Source: Bacillota bacterium (GTDB taxonomy: Bacteria; Bacillota; Clostridia; Lachnospirales; Lachnospiraceae). Taken from it: 64,000 nucleotides of DNA. The stretch spans positions 1 to 64,000 of the forward strand of contig CABJAN010000013.1 of NCBI GenBank assembly GCA_902363515.1, given 5' to 3'. Of this stretch, positions 17,264 through 25,283 are shown piece by piece (position 1 is the first letter of the stretch; each line of letters opens with the position of its first letter). A program made the translations under genes and the position numbers. The notes under the pieces are model-generated. The model ran no database searches. It had not been told where the DNA came from and saw only the letters and a program-made list of their open reading frames with translations.

Positions 17264-19978
17264 TTAGATATCAAAATCTTTTTCGTATAACATAATTCTG
17301 CCTGTTTCATCTAAATGTCTCTTGCTCACTTTTTTGCCGGCTCTTCTGCCTTTTCTGGAGGCTCTTGCAATGGCTTCGTCCATCATTTCACGAACCATAC
17401 CTACTGCTACCGGATTTTCCTCATTCTGATTGTCTCCAATGAGTGTATACAAAGCAAGCACTGCCATATCGTCAATCTTATATCCCAGCTCTTTTGCATA
17501 GGTTTTTGCAAAGGATACCAGCTCATCATTAGTAAACACAGGGATCACAATCCTGGAATCAAATTTCTTCATAAACTCAGGGAATTTCTCTTCCAGTCTG
17601 CGGATACCAGGTTTTAAATCTTCCAGAATCACCGTGAGGCGGTTGGTCTTAAACTCCATAGCTTTAGACATGTTTTCCACAACCTCTTCCTTCAGCTCTC
17701 CTGCATTTTCTACTACCAGAAATCCTCCGGAAAGTTTTCCTACCACTGCAACAGGATCTTTCTTATTCAGCTTCTCTGCTGTAATATAGGCTACTTTTGC
17801 GCCTTCCATCTGACGTTCTTTGCACAATGCTTTAATCAGGCCCTCGGAAAGTCTTGTTTTTCCTGAGCCTTCTCTTCCGGTGACAATAATATTTCCCGCC
17901 TGGGAAGTCTTGGCACATGCTGATTCCTGAGCAGTATCCAAAGCTTCGTTAATCTGCTGTGACATGCCTGGAATCGGGAAGAAATAGGTAAACAAACGTC
18001 TGTGTTCCTCTTCTGTCAGGTGATGGCGCATCAGTCCTTCCACTGCTGTGCTAAAGGCTGTGGTTTTATGTCCTTCCTCTGTCGCAACAGACGCTGTCAC
18101 ACGCTTTATATGAGAATCGTCCTGTTTGGAAGTATCCGTATCCTCTAATTCCTCTTCTAAGGCTTTGGATAAATCAATTTCTCCCAGAGCTTCCTTTACT
18201 TTTTCTACCGGAAACTCTTTGGTAGCGCCTTCTTCTATTTCCGGTTCTGGCTCTGCCGGGCTTACTGTTTCCGCCTCTTCCGTAACAGCAAATGCTTCGG
18301 CTGCCAGTTCCTCTGGTTCTATCTCAATCTGTTCTAGTTCCTCTATGGTTTCTTCTATAATCTCTTCCGGTGTTTCCTCTGCTGGCAGGATTTCCTCTTC
18401 TTCCTCTGGAATCACTTCCACCTGTTCTTCGGAAACTTCTAAAATTTCTTCCGATGCTTCGGAAATCTCTTCTGGTGCTTCCAAAACTGTTTCCTGCTGG
18501 ATTTCTTCTGTAACATCCGGTATCTTCTCTGGTTCACTCTGTGGAATTACTACTTCCTGAGTCATTCCGGCTGCCAGCGCGTCAACTTCTTCTGCTTTAG
18601 CTGCCAATGCCTGACTGAGACTTTCTGCCACTGATGCTACCTTTACAGCCTGTTCCTGTGCTGGTTCTTCCACTGAAACAGAGGCTTCCACAGCTTCTTC
18701 TGGCTCAACCACCTGTTCCGAAACCACCTCTGGCTCCGCTGTCTGCGCCTCTTCTGCATTTTCCACATTTTCCACAGATTCAGTTTCAAGAACTTCTGCA
18801 TGGGCTGGCTCTTCTGTTGCTTCCTGTTCTCCGGTTTCCTCTGCCACTGCCTGAGCTAACTCATTTGCAGTTTCAGCTAAAAGCGCTTCCAGATCCAGTT
18901 CAAATTCCCTGGAACTTGTCTTTATAGAACCCGGTGTGAAATCTTTCGGGTCAAAGCTCTTAGATTTTGGCGCTTCTGCTTTTACCTGCATGGTCATGCC
19001 TTCTCCCATATGGAAAGGCTTAAATCCTGTAGTTTTTCCGAAATCCTCCGGCTCCAGGTCTTTCACCACATACCCTTTTTCTTCCGGTGTCTGGCTGACC
19101 GCCGGGTCCATAGCTGCTGCGGTCTCTTCTTCTGCAGAAGCATTTCCCTGGAATACATCACGGATTCCCTGAGCCACCTTTTCCTGAAGCTGCGGTGGGT
19201 TTTCCGGTTCCTCCCCTGGAATCTTAAATTCCACACTTTTTAGTATTTCTTCAATTTCTTTTTCTTCTGCGGAAAGAGCCTCTGCTGTTTTCACCGGCTC
19301 TTCTTTTGCAGCCTGTGGCGCCGGCACTTCAGGCGTTACCGGAGCAGTAGTCTGGAAATTCTTCTGAGGTGTACCTTTGCGGTATTTTTCCTGCTGCTGC
19401 GGAGTTAAAGTTCCATATTTCATCTTCAACTCCATGGCCTTGGTCACATATTTTCCCTCACTAAACCACAGAATCAAATCATCACATTCTTCCATACAGG
19501 CTTCCTTCATACCTGCTTTCGCATACAATCTGGCAAGCTCATAGGACCATCTCTCTGTATATTCTTTTTCCTTGTATTCCTGAAGTATGGAAATCTGCTC
19601 CTTGATAGGAGCGCGCCTTGCCCTGGAAAGTTTATACTTCAAAATATACCGGCTGTTATCATTTGGTGATATTTCTACAAAGTTTTTATAATAGTCGGCT
19701 GCCTCATCAAAATTTCCCATCTTAATGGACAATTCCACCAGCCTGTACAGCACGGTTTTACCGATAGGAGCTCTCTGATGAGCCAGAAGCAAAATCTTGC
19801 GGCTATCTTCATAGCGTTTGTTGGCCTCATAAATCTCGCCAATCATGCAGAGTGTCCTGGCACTGCGCACCCGTCTCCAGTCAATTGTGTCTACAATTTT
19901 AAGGGCTCCCTGGTAATCCTGGCTGTCCACCAAATCATTGATTTCATCCAGTTTTGCCCGATACTCGTTTTTATCCAC
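17264..19978 (-). CDS. Large TPR-acidic linker-ATPase protein of unknown function
   Basis: 904 residues in three parts. Residues ~1-190 are helical TPR-like repeats (ARTLCMIGEIYEANKRYEDS; LYRLVELSIKMGNFDEAADYY; ELARLYAKAGMKEACMEE). Residues ~190-630 are a low-complexity Glu/Ala/Pro/Val-rich linker, strongly acidic and probably disordered. Residues ~630-900 contain a P-loop (VTGREGSGKTRLSEGL), a Walker B-like GGFLVVENAGEL and a sensor-like VILEDLKPG, which suggests an AAA-like ATPase related to the CbxX/SpoVK type. GTG at 19978 was chosen because AGAGGTG lies 6 bases upstream; a GTG three codons earlier overlaps that site. Lachnospiraceae carry similar proteins, to my recollection; none is characterised. 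Confidence 0.7.
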   Translation of the reverse strand: MDKNEYRAKLDEINDLVDSQDYQGALKIVDTIDWRRVRSARTLCMIGEIYEANKRYEDSRKILLLAHQRAPIGKTVLYRLVELSIKMGNFDEAADYYKNFVEISPNDNSRYILKYKLSRARRAPIKEQISILQEYKEKEYTERWSYELARLYAKAGMKEACMEECDDLILWFSEGKYVTKAMELKMKYGTLTPQQQEKYRKGTPQKNFQTTAPVTPEVPAPQAAKEEPVKTAEALSAEEKEIEEILKSVEFKIPGEEPENPPQLQEKVAQGIRDVFQGNASAEEETAAAMDPAVSQTPEEKGYVVKDLEPEDFGKTTGFKPFHMGEGMTMQVKAEAPKSKSFDPKDFTPGSIKTSSREFELDLEALLAETANELAQAVAEETGEQEATEEPAHAEVLETESVENVENAEEAQTAEPEVVSEQVVEPEEAVEASVSVEEPAQEQAVKVASVAESLSQALAAKAEEVDALAAGMTQEVVIPQSEPEKIPDVTEEIQQETVLEAPEEISEASEEILEVSEEQVEVIPEEEEEILPAEETPEEIIEETIEELEQIEIEPEELAAEAFAVTEEAETVSPAEPEPEIEEGATKEFPVEKVKEALGEIDLSKALEEELEDTDTSKQDDSHIKRVTASVATEEGHKTTAFSTAVEGLMRHHLTEEEHRRLFTYFFPIPGMSQQINEALDTAQESACAKTSQAGNIIVTGREGSGKTRLSEGLIKALCKERQMEGAKVAYITAEKLNKKDPVAVVGKLSGGFLVVENAGELKEEVVENMSKAMEFKTNRLTVILEDLKPGIRRLEEKFPEFMKKFDSRIVIPVFTNDELVSFAKTYAKELGYKIDDMAVLALYTLIGDNQNEENPVAVGMVREMMDEAIARASRKGRRAGKKVSKRHLDETGRIMLYEKDFDI

Positions 19979-20126
19979 TTTATTCACCTCTGTACATTCA
20001 TTGATTTGTATATTAGTTTCAAATATGTATTCTTATTGAATATTCTTGTTTAGGGTACAAGACTCCATAATTGTTTTAAGTTTATCACACTGCTCCTGGG
20101 ATGTCAAAGTAAATGATTGGGAGAAT

Positions 20127-20184
20127 AAAAAAAGCTGTTTTACCAGGTTCACAGCATATGGCCAAAGTACCTGATATAACAGCT
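20127..20184 (-). terminator. Intrinsic terminator after queT
   Basis: On the minus strand, AGCTGTT pairs with AACAGCT and CAGGT with ACCTG, followed by seven T residues. It closes the queT transcript before the TPR/ATPase gene. Confidence 0.8.
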
Positions 20185-20199
20185 CTTTTCTCTCTATTT

Positions 20200-20694
20200 T
20201 CACATTCTGGCAGTTCGGAAAATCCGCCCCTGATACCGTTTCAAAATGGCTGCCAGCATACAGCCCAGCAGTTCACAGGAAACTACTTCTCCAACACCTA
20301 CTGTAAACATCATAAATACAATAGGCAGATTCACGCCATAAGCATAGCGCAGCACAAATGGCACAATCAGCACATTTGCAAGGATTGGAGGCAGTACTGC
20401 AACTCCTTTTGGAAGTTTTCTGAGCATATAGGTTCCCACTGCTCCGATTAAGGTAGCAAGACTTCCAAATACAATATCCGGCAACAAGGCTCCACCTGAA
20501 ACGTTACCAATGATGCATCCCACAAATAATCCCGGGATAGCAGCCGGTGTAAAAATCGGAAGTATGGTAAGCATTTCAGCAATTCGAATCTGTACTTCTC
20601 CAAAGCTGATAGGTGCAAACACAAATGTCAGCACAACATAAATAGCTGCAATCATAGCCGCCTGGGTCCAGAAAGTTACATTTTTTGTTTTCAT
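20200..20694 (-). CDS. queT: QueT-family queuosine precursor transporter
   Basis: 164 residues with about five membrane segments, beginning with WTQAAMIAAIYVVLTFVFAP and containing QIRIAEMLTILPIFTPAAIPGLFVGC, which is typical of QueT. It is the predicted substrate-binding component of an energy-coupling factor transporter for queuine or preQ1-type precursors. The ATG follows AAAGGAGAA. A probable preQ1 riboswitch overlaps that ribosome binding site, which supports the substrate call. No ECF ATPase genes are nearby, so it likely shares the common ECF module. Confidence 0.9.
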   Translation of the reverse strand: MKTKNVTFWTQAAMIAAIYVVLTFVFAPISFGEVQIRIAEMLTILPIFTPAAIPGLFVGCIIGNVSGGALLPDIVFGSLATLIGAVGTYMLRKLPKGVAVLPPILANVLIVPFVLRYAYGVNLPIVFMMFTVGVGEVVSCELLGCMLAAILKRYQGRIFRTARM

Positions 20695-20702
20695 AGTTCT
20701 AT

Positions 20703-20746
20703 TCTCCTTTAGTTTTGTTTTACGTGTGGAAGGTCACGAACACACG
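20703..20746 (-). promoter_or_regulatory. Probable preQ1-I riboswitch at the queT ribosome binding site
   Basis: On the minus strand, a stem CGTGTG/CACACG encloses the loop TTCGTGACCTTC. It is followed by the A-rich tail TAAAACAAAACTAAAGG. The tail ends in the AAGG of the Shine-Dalgarno, which can pair with CCTT in the loop to form the H-type pseudoknot of class I preQ1 riboswitches. Stem length, A-rich tail and gene context fit; exact conserved bases were judged by eye. It would block translation when preQ1 is bound. Confidence 0.65.
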
Positions 20747-20761
20747 ATTGTAACGGGTAAT

Positions 20762-20790
20762 AGTCTAGCATAGAGAAGTATAAAAATCAA
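20762..20790 (-). promoter_or_regulatory. Promoter of queT
   Basis: TTGATT (20790-20785) and TAGACT (20767-20762) are 17 bases apart on the minus strand. The predicted start lies about 10 bases before the riboswitch stem. The -35 overlaps the tail of the MATE terminator. Confidence 0.5.
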
Positions 20791-20817
20791 GGTTTGTCCA
20801 AAATTTGTCCAACCTTG
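20782..20817 (-). terminator. Intrinsic terminator after the MATE gene
   Basis: On the minus strand, CAAGGTT and AACCTTG form a stem followed by ATTTTT. It separates the MATE transporter transcript from queT. Confidence 0.7.
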
Positions 20818-20859
20818 TATTTTTGAATATTCAAAGCTAAAAGGGCGAAGGTATGAAAA

Positions 20860-22218
20860 TCAAGACTTCTCCAGCTTCTTAAAAAATCTCACCAGCACCA
20901 CTACCGCTGCTATTGCCAGCACTACCTCTGCGGTAAGCTGTGCGTAAGCCAGACCATATAATGGGAATATATAATTTAAAATATAAAGAGCCGGAATTTC
21001 CAGAACTACTTTTCTCATAATGGCAAACACAAGGGCATATCTTCCCATTCCAACTGCCTGGAATACACCCACTGCCACGAAATCCATACACAAAAATGGC
21101 ATTCCAAGACAAAAGCCACGCAAAAACCTGATTCCATATCCCACAATTACTTCATTGTCCATAAACATTCTGGTTAATGGACCGGCAAATACAAAATACA
21201 GCACTGCTACTGCACACAAAAATCCCTGGCTTATTTTCACCGTAAAGGAAAGGGTCCCTCTCATACGTTTGTGATTTCCACTGGAATAATTATAACTGAT
21301 AAGCGGCATAATCCCCTGAGACAGCCCCATGGCAATCTGCATGGGAACCTGATTGATTTTCTGGGTAATTCCCATAGCTGCCACTGCATCTGCTCCAAAA
21401 GAAGAAGTAAAATTATTCAGAATCGTCATTCCCGTTACATTCAAAAGGTTCTGAATCGACGCCGGAATGCCAACGCTGCACACACCCATGACAATATGTC
21501 TTTCCAGCGTAAATTTGTCCGGACGGAGGCACACATAAGTGTCTTTTCTCTTTTTATACAGCAGTACAATGAAATACAGCAAAGCTCCACAGTTAGACAA
21601 AAAGGTGGCAAACCCTGCGCCTGCTGCCCCAAGATTCAGTCCCCACGGTAAAATAAAAACAGGGTCCAGAATAATATTTAACAAACATCCACTCATAGTA
21701 CCAATACTTGCATGAAGCGCCGAACCTTCTGAACGTACCATATATGCCAGCACTACATTCAGAATAGAAGGTACTGCTCCGAAAACAGCAGTCCATTTCA
21801 GATATTCTCCTGTGGCTGCCGCTGTATTGGCATCTGCCCCTAAAAGATACAGAAGGGGTTCATGGAAGATTCCACATAATAGGGCAAACACTACGCCACT
21901 TAACAGAGCGCAGTAAAATCCAAAAGCTGAACTTTTATAAACTGTCTCATAATCCTTGCAGCCAAGGGCTCTGCTCATCATGCTGGAACTTCCAACACCG
22001 AAAAGATTATTTACTGCATTAAAAGCCAGCAGAACCGGCGCTGCAAGGGTAACTGCTGCATTTTGAATCGGGTCATTGCACATTCCTACAAAATACGTGT
22101 CCGCCAGGTTATAAAGCACCATAACCAAAGAGCTTAACACCGTAGGGACTGCAAGGGTAGCCACTGCTTTTGGTATAGGTGTTTCTTCAAACAAAAGTGT
22201 TTTCTGCTGATTTTTCAT
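20860..22218 (-). CDS. MATE-family efflux transporter
   Basis: 452 residues, about 12 membrane segments, full length for the family. The N-terminal motif PKAVATLAVPTVLSSLVMVLY with NLADTYFVG and the repeat in the second half (VCSVGIPASIQNLL) are typical of the DinF/NorM-like MATE group of Clostridia. These proteins export drugs or metabolites using Na+ or H+ gradients. Its ATG overlaps the stop of the YgjP-like gene (ATGA), so translation is coupled. The substrate is unknown. Confidence 0.92.
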   Translation of the reverse strand: MKNQQKTLLFEETPIPKAVATLAVPTVLSSLVMVLYNLADTYFVGMCNDPIQNAAVTLAAPVLLAFNAVNNLFGVGSSSMMSRALGCKDYETVYKSSAFGFYCALLSGVVFALLCGIFHEPLLYLLGADANTAAATGEYLKWTAVFGAVPSILNVVLAYMVRSEGSALHASIGTMSGCLLNIILDPVFILPWGLNLGAAGAGFATFLSNCGALLYFIVLLYKKRKDTYVCLRPDKFTLERHIVMGVCSVGIPASIQNLLNVTGMTILNNFTSSFGADAVAAMGITQKINQVPMQIAMGLSQGIMPLISYNYSSGNHKRMRGTLSFTVKISQGFLCAVAVLYFVFAGPLTRMFMDNEVIVGYGIRFLRGFCLGMPFLCMDFVAVGVFQAVGMGRYALVFAIMRKVVLEIPALYILNYIFPLYGLAYAQLTAEVVLAIAAVVVLVRFFKKLEKS

Positions 22219-22814
22219 AAATTCTCATTTTCCTCCTCTGTTGCAAATCTATACTCTCCTAATTTTTTCCTGCATATTTCATAATCCGGGCAATAGGTTT
22301 CCACCTCCTGCCAAAATTGCGGCGAATGATTCATATACCTCCTGTGTGCCAGTTCATGAACCATTACATAATCCAGCAATTCCTCTGGAAGATAAAAAAG
22401 CCTGTAATTAAAATTCAGATTCCCCTTAGAACTACAGCTTCCCCAACGGGTTTTCTGATTGCGTATAGTGACTCTTTGGTATTCTACCTGCATCTTTTTG
22501 CTATAATACTGAATTCTATGGGAAATTTTTTCTTTTATTTTTTCACGTTCCATATCTGATAAAGTATCCCATGCAGGAACTCTTAACTCTTTTTTGCTCT
22601 CTGTTTTTTGTTTGATAAGGGCAATTTTTTGAAAAATCCATGTTTTATGACTTTCTATAAACTCCTTTAATCTCTTATCTGATAGCCGGTTAGGAATCCT
22701 GACAATTACTTCCCCTGCGGCGCGAACCTCAAGTCCTATGGATTTTCTGGAAGAACGTTTTACAGATATAAGTATCCTCTGGTTTTCTTCTGATAACAGA
22801 TACTCTTTTATCAT
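22215..22814 (-). CDS. YgjP/SprT-like zinc metallopeptidase domain protein
   Basis: 199 residues. The YgjP domain shows RNQKTRWGSCSSKGNLNFNY followed by YVMVHELAHRRYMNHSPQFW, giving HExxH plus a third His. The N-terminus (KSIGLEVRAAGEVIVRIPNR) is also family-typical. The frame is open to 22865, but a TATAAT box lies only a few bases before that codon and no ribosome binding site is present, so ATG 22814 (downstream of AGAGGAG) or ATG 22841 is more likely. The enzyme's substrate is unknown; relatives occur with restriction systems or alone. Confidence 0.85.
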   Translation of the reverse strand: MIKEYLLSEENQRILISVKRSSRKSIGLEVRAAGEVIVRIPNRLSDKRLKEFIESHKTWIFQKIALIKQKTESKKELRVPAWDTLSDMEREKIKEKISHRIQYYSKKMQVEYQRVTIRNQKTRWGSCSSKGNLNFNYRLFYLPEELLDYVMVHELAHRRYMNHSPQFWQEVETYCPDYEICRKKLGEYRFATEEENENL

Positions 22815-22871
22815 TCCATAACTCACTCCTCTCCCATTCATTGTCCTGTCTAAAAACACAGCCATTGAAAC

Positions 22872-22900
22872 ATTATACTACTTCTGCCTGGTCTTGTCAT
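22872..22900 (-). promoter_or_regulatory. Promoter of the YgjP-MATE operon
   Basis: ATGACA (22900-22895) and a perfect TATAAT (22877-22872) are separated by 17 bases on the minus strand. The predicted start site is near 22865, which argues that the real start codon is downstream of it. Confidence 0.6.
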
Positions 22901-22952
22901 TCTTATGAGTGGATGTTTGCCACATATACATTACAATGATACAAAACAAATG

Positions 22953-22979
22953 TCTCCGCCCTAATGGGCGGAGATTTTT
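22953..22979. terminator. Intrinsic terminator hairpin
   Basis: TCTCCGCCC and GGGCGGAGA form a perfect 9-base stem with a TAAT loop and five T residues on the plus side. On the minus side, it follows the DUF3784 gene with a poorer T tail (CATTTGTTTT). Confidence 0.75.
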
Positions 22980-23012
22980 ATTCCTTCTTGCTTTTCTCTT
23001 CTGCACTTCTTT

Positions 23013-23348
23013 TCACTTTAATTTTTCTATTTTTGTCCTTTTTACCAATAACAAAATAAACAGAATAATCCACACTCCCCAAGCTAATGCACAGCCAATT
23101 CCTTCCCAGAAGACATCAATCACTGCTCCTGCTACAAAAGGAATAGCCATAACCATCATACGTTTCCCATAACAGCAACACATGAAATCCTCATCAAAGT
23201 TTTTCCGTTCTTCCGCGGAACGCAAGTTATAACCAGATAAAAGATTCGCCGCTTTCCCCTTAGATTTGTAAAAATATAGCCCCATAAGAAACGTCACTAA
23301 AGCCATAAGCAAATCAGACATGATATAGATATAAAAACTTTCAAACAT
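23013..23348 (-). CDS. DUF3784-family small membrane protein
   Basis: 111 residues. The pattern is an N-terminal membrane helix (LLMALVTFLMGLYFY), the cytoplasmic motif AANLLSGYNLRSAEERKNFDE with CCCYGK, and two more helices. This layout is that of DUF3784, common in Firmicutes and of unknown function. The ATG has an AGGAGGT site upstream. It follows the Nudix gene by 15 bases and probably shares its transcript. Confidence 0.8.
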   Translation of the reverse strand: MFESFYIYIMSDLLMALVTFLMGLYFYKSKGKAANLLSGYNLRSAEERKNFDEDFMCCCYGKRMMVMAIPFVAGAVIDVFWEGIGCALAWGVWIILFILLLVKRTKIEKLK

Positions 23349-23363
23349 ACAAAGTACCTCCTG

Positions 23364-23795
23364 TTATTCTGTCTCAATACTCTTCTTCATCATTTTTTCA
23401 TAGTGAAACAAAACGGGCGTAATTGCCGGATAAGTTAAATTTTCAGGTAATGCGTCAAACGTTTTTGTCTCTGCCATCTCACTTTGTGGGAGCTTTCCAA
23501 GCTTATATATTACAGCAGTAAATACCATCCCGCCGGCTCCGTTTTTTCCATCCTCATTTTCTGCCCAATAATCACACAATGGAGATAAAGAAAATTCCTC
23601 TGCACCTGATTCTTCATACAGCTCACGTTTTGCTGCATCCATAGGCGCTTCTCCTTGTTCAATATGTCCACCCTGGGTTTCCCAAGTGCTTCTTTCTCTA
23701 TGCCTGCTTAGCAAAACCCTTCCGTCATATCTCGAAAGCACGACTACAAATTTATAATTCTTTAAACTTCCCAATTCATACGTCTTACAAATCAC
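23364..23795 (-). CDS. Nudix hydrolase
   Basis: 143 residues. The Nudix box GGHIEQGEAPMDAAKRELYEESGAEE matches GX5EX7REUXEEXGU and gives the Mg2+ site for hydrolysing nucleoside diphosphate derivatives. It starts at a GTG with AGGAG 8 bases upstream, 5 bases after the stop of the MerR gene, so both are probably co-transcribed. The substrate is not predictable; the short DYWAEN insert is common in uncharacterised Clostridial members. Confidence 0.88.
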   Translation of the reverse strand: MICKTYELGSLKNYKFVVVLSRYDGRVLLSRHRERSTWETQGGHIEQGEAPMDAAKRELYEESGAEEFSLSPLCDYWAENEDGKNGAGGMVFTAVIYKLGKLPQSEMAETKTFDALPENLTYPAITPVLFHYEKMMKKSIETE

Positions 23796-23800
23796 TCCCC

Positions 23801-24637
23801 CTACTCCTTCCTTAAATCCATCTTTACAATTCCCGCTGCCAGCAGTCCCAGCAATACCACCGTATCCATAACCAAGACCACTACAATATTTTCCACCGCT
23901 CCATAAAGAAAAAGGATAGAAAATATTTCTACAGATAACGCCACAAAGCTCAGATAATTAGTCAAATATTCTGTTAGAATTTCGCCAAAGGAATTTTCCA
24001 TTTGCAGTTTGGCATACATCACTGGTCTGATAAGATAACGGAGAACAACGCATGCCACCGGATAAGCAAAAATAAATTTTTTATCTACCAGAGAAGAAAC
24101 AACGCCATGATTCCACTGCACCGGAATTTCAGGCGGCAATTTACCATAAGACCACAATCCAACAAGCAAACAAAGCGCCGCAATGACAACCCACGTAATA
24201 AAACTCCCCCAAATATAAAGAAAGCTCACCGAATCCAATCGAAAAACCGGTTTGTTATCATCCCAGTATTCCTGCAACTGATTTACATATTTCTCTACTT
24301 GAAATTCCTTATAGCTCATCTCATTGGAGCGAAGCATCTTTTCACATAAGATTTTGGCTCTGTCCAAGTCAGAAAGCTGTTTTTTCAGTATCTCTCTTTG
24401 GTTTTGAATCACTTTATGTAAACTTTCTTTTTCTTCTATAATGTTTCTTATATCTTCTATGGAAATTCCAAGAGTTCTAAGATACGCAATCTTTTTTATA
24501 TTTTCCACATCACTCTCCGAATAATCCCTGTACCCATTCTTCTCATTTCTGGACGGAAAAATCAATCTCTCCTTTTCATAAAAACGCACATTAGAACGTG
24601 ATAGCCCTGTAAGTTCTTCCACTTCTTTTATGGTCAT
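23801..24637 (-). CDS. MerR-family regulator fused to a DUF1648-like membrane domain
   Basis: 278 residues. The first 70 are a MerR helix-turn-helix (TIKEVEELTGLSRSNVRFYEKERLI, then GYRDYSESDVENIKKIAYL). A coiled coil follows, and then four or five membrane segments with the DUF1648-like LPPEIPVQWNHGV motif. This makes it a membrane-anchored regulator. The ATG at 24637 (GAGGTG 8 bases upstream) is preferred to a GTG at 24652. Its promoter has the stretched spacer usual for MerR control. The effector is unknown; the membrane domain suggests envelope or ion stress. Confidence 0.85.
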   Translation of the reverse strand: MTIKEVEELTGLSRSNVRFYEKERLIFPSRNEKNGYRDYSESDVENIKKIAYLRTLGISIEDIRNIIEEKESLHKVIQNQREILKKQLSDLDRAKILCEKMLRSNEMSYKEFQVEKYVNQLQEYWDDNKPVFRLDSVSFLYIWGSFITWVVIAALCLLVGLWSYGKLPPEIPVQWNHGVVSSLVDKKFIFAYPVACVVLRYLIRPVMYAKLQMENSFGEILTEYLTNYLSFVALSVEIFSILFLYGAVENIVVVLVMDTVVLLGLLAAGIVKMDLRKE

Positions 24638-24676
24638 ATTCCTGCACCTCACCTTGCATAACTATATTTTATCTTA

Positions 24677-24707
24677 ATCGTAAGCTATAAACAAGGTTTA
24701 CAGTCAA
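24677..24707 (-). promoter_or_regulatory. MerR-type promoter with 19-base spacer and operator dyad
   Basis: On the minus strand, TTGACT (24707-24702) and TACGAT (24682-24677) are 19 bases apart, two more than normal. A dyad with GTAA and TTAC ends fills the spacer (24701-24680). MerR proteins activate exactly such under-twisted promoters, so autoregulation is likely. Confidence 0.45.
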
Positions 24708-24768
24708 GTATTTTCATAAATACAACAAAATTCCGGTTTTACTTTACCTCACTAGTTCATCTCTGGAA

Positions 24769-25092
24769 TCACATTTCAATCTCCCACTGAAAGTATTTCT
24801 CCTGAAACAAAACCTGGGCTATAATCTCTTCTTTACTAAAAAACAGATTTTCCGGCGCTACAACCCATTTTTCTTCCACATCATCCAGTCTGTGAATAAT
24901 TGCAATAATTCTTCCGGTAAACTCTTTTACTGGTTCGTCAACGCCTAAAATATAAGCATCCTGTTCCTCTTTGTCAGGTGACATAATCCCTTCTATATAT
25001 CCATAATTTATTGGGTAATACATATCCTTATGCTCTGGATGATAAGACCCAAGCGGTCTGTCTACTGTGACTTTTACAATATCACCTATCAA
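24769..25092 (-). CDS. Small inorganic pyrophosphatase-like protein
   Basis: 107 residues. IVKVTVDRPLGSYHPEHK, YYPINYGYIEGI and EEQDAYILGVDEPVKEF resemble the core of family I inorganic pyrophosphatases (the PINYGYI... and DxxD-like DAYILGVD elements), but the protein is shorter than the usual ~170 residues. Short proteins of this kind are common in Firmicutes and annotated as pyrophosphatases; activity is unproven. It starts at TTG with AGAGGTG 6 bases before. A full family II enzyme (9230-10885) is present in the same window. Confidence 0.75.
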   Translation of the reverse strand: MIGDIVKVTVDRPLGSYHPEHKDMYYPINYGYIEGIMSPDKEEQDAYILGVDEPVKEFTGRIIAIIHRLDDVEEKWVVAPENLFFSKEEIIAQVLFQEKYFQWEIEM

Positions 25093-25230
25093 ATCTTACA
25101 CCTCTCTTCTTTGTAGATGCTGAATTACTGTGGACAAAAGATACCCTGGTATTACTTTAGATAAATTTCATACGAAAAGCATTTACCTGCGATAACTCAT
25201 TTTAAAATTCTTCCAGTAATACATTCTGCA

Positions 25231-25267
25231 AAAGAATAATGGCAGATAATTCACATAATCATCTGCC
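25231..25267 (-). terminator. Intrinsic terminator after guaA
   Basis: On the minus strand, TGGCAGAT pairs with ATCTGCCA across a 12-base loop and is followed by TTATTCTTTT. It separates guaA from the pyrophosphatase-like gene. Confidence 0.7.
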
Positions 25268-25283
25268 ACATAAAACTAATATT

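Noticed and set aside
18126..18927. Plus-strand frames rich in Ser or Pro/Leu opposite the acidic linker
   Set aside because: They are the complement of Glu/Ala codons in the repetitive linker, not genes.
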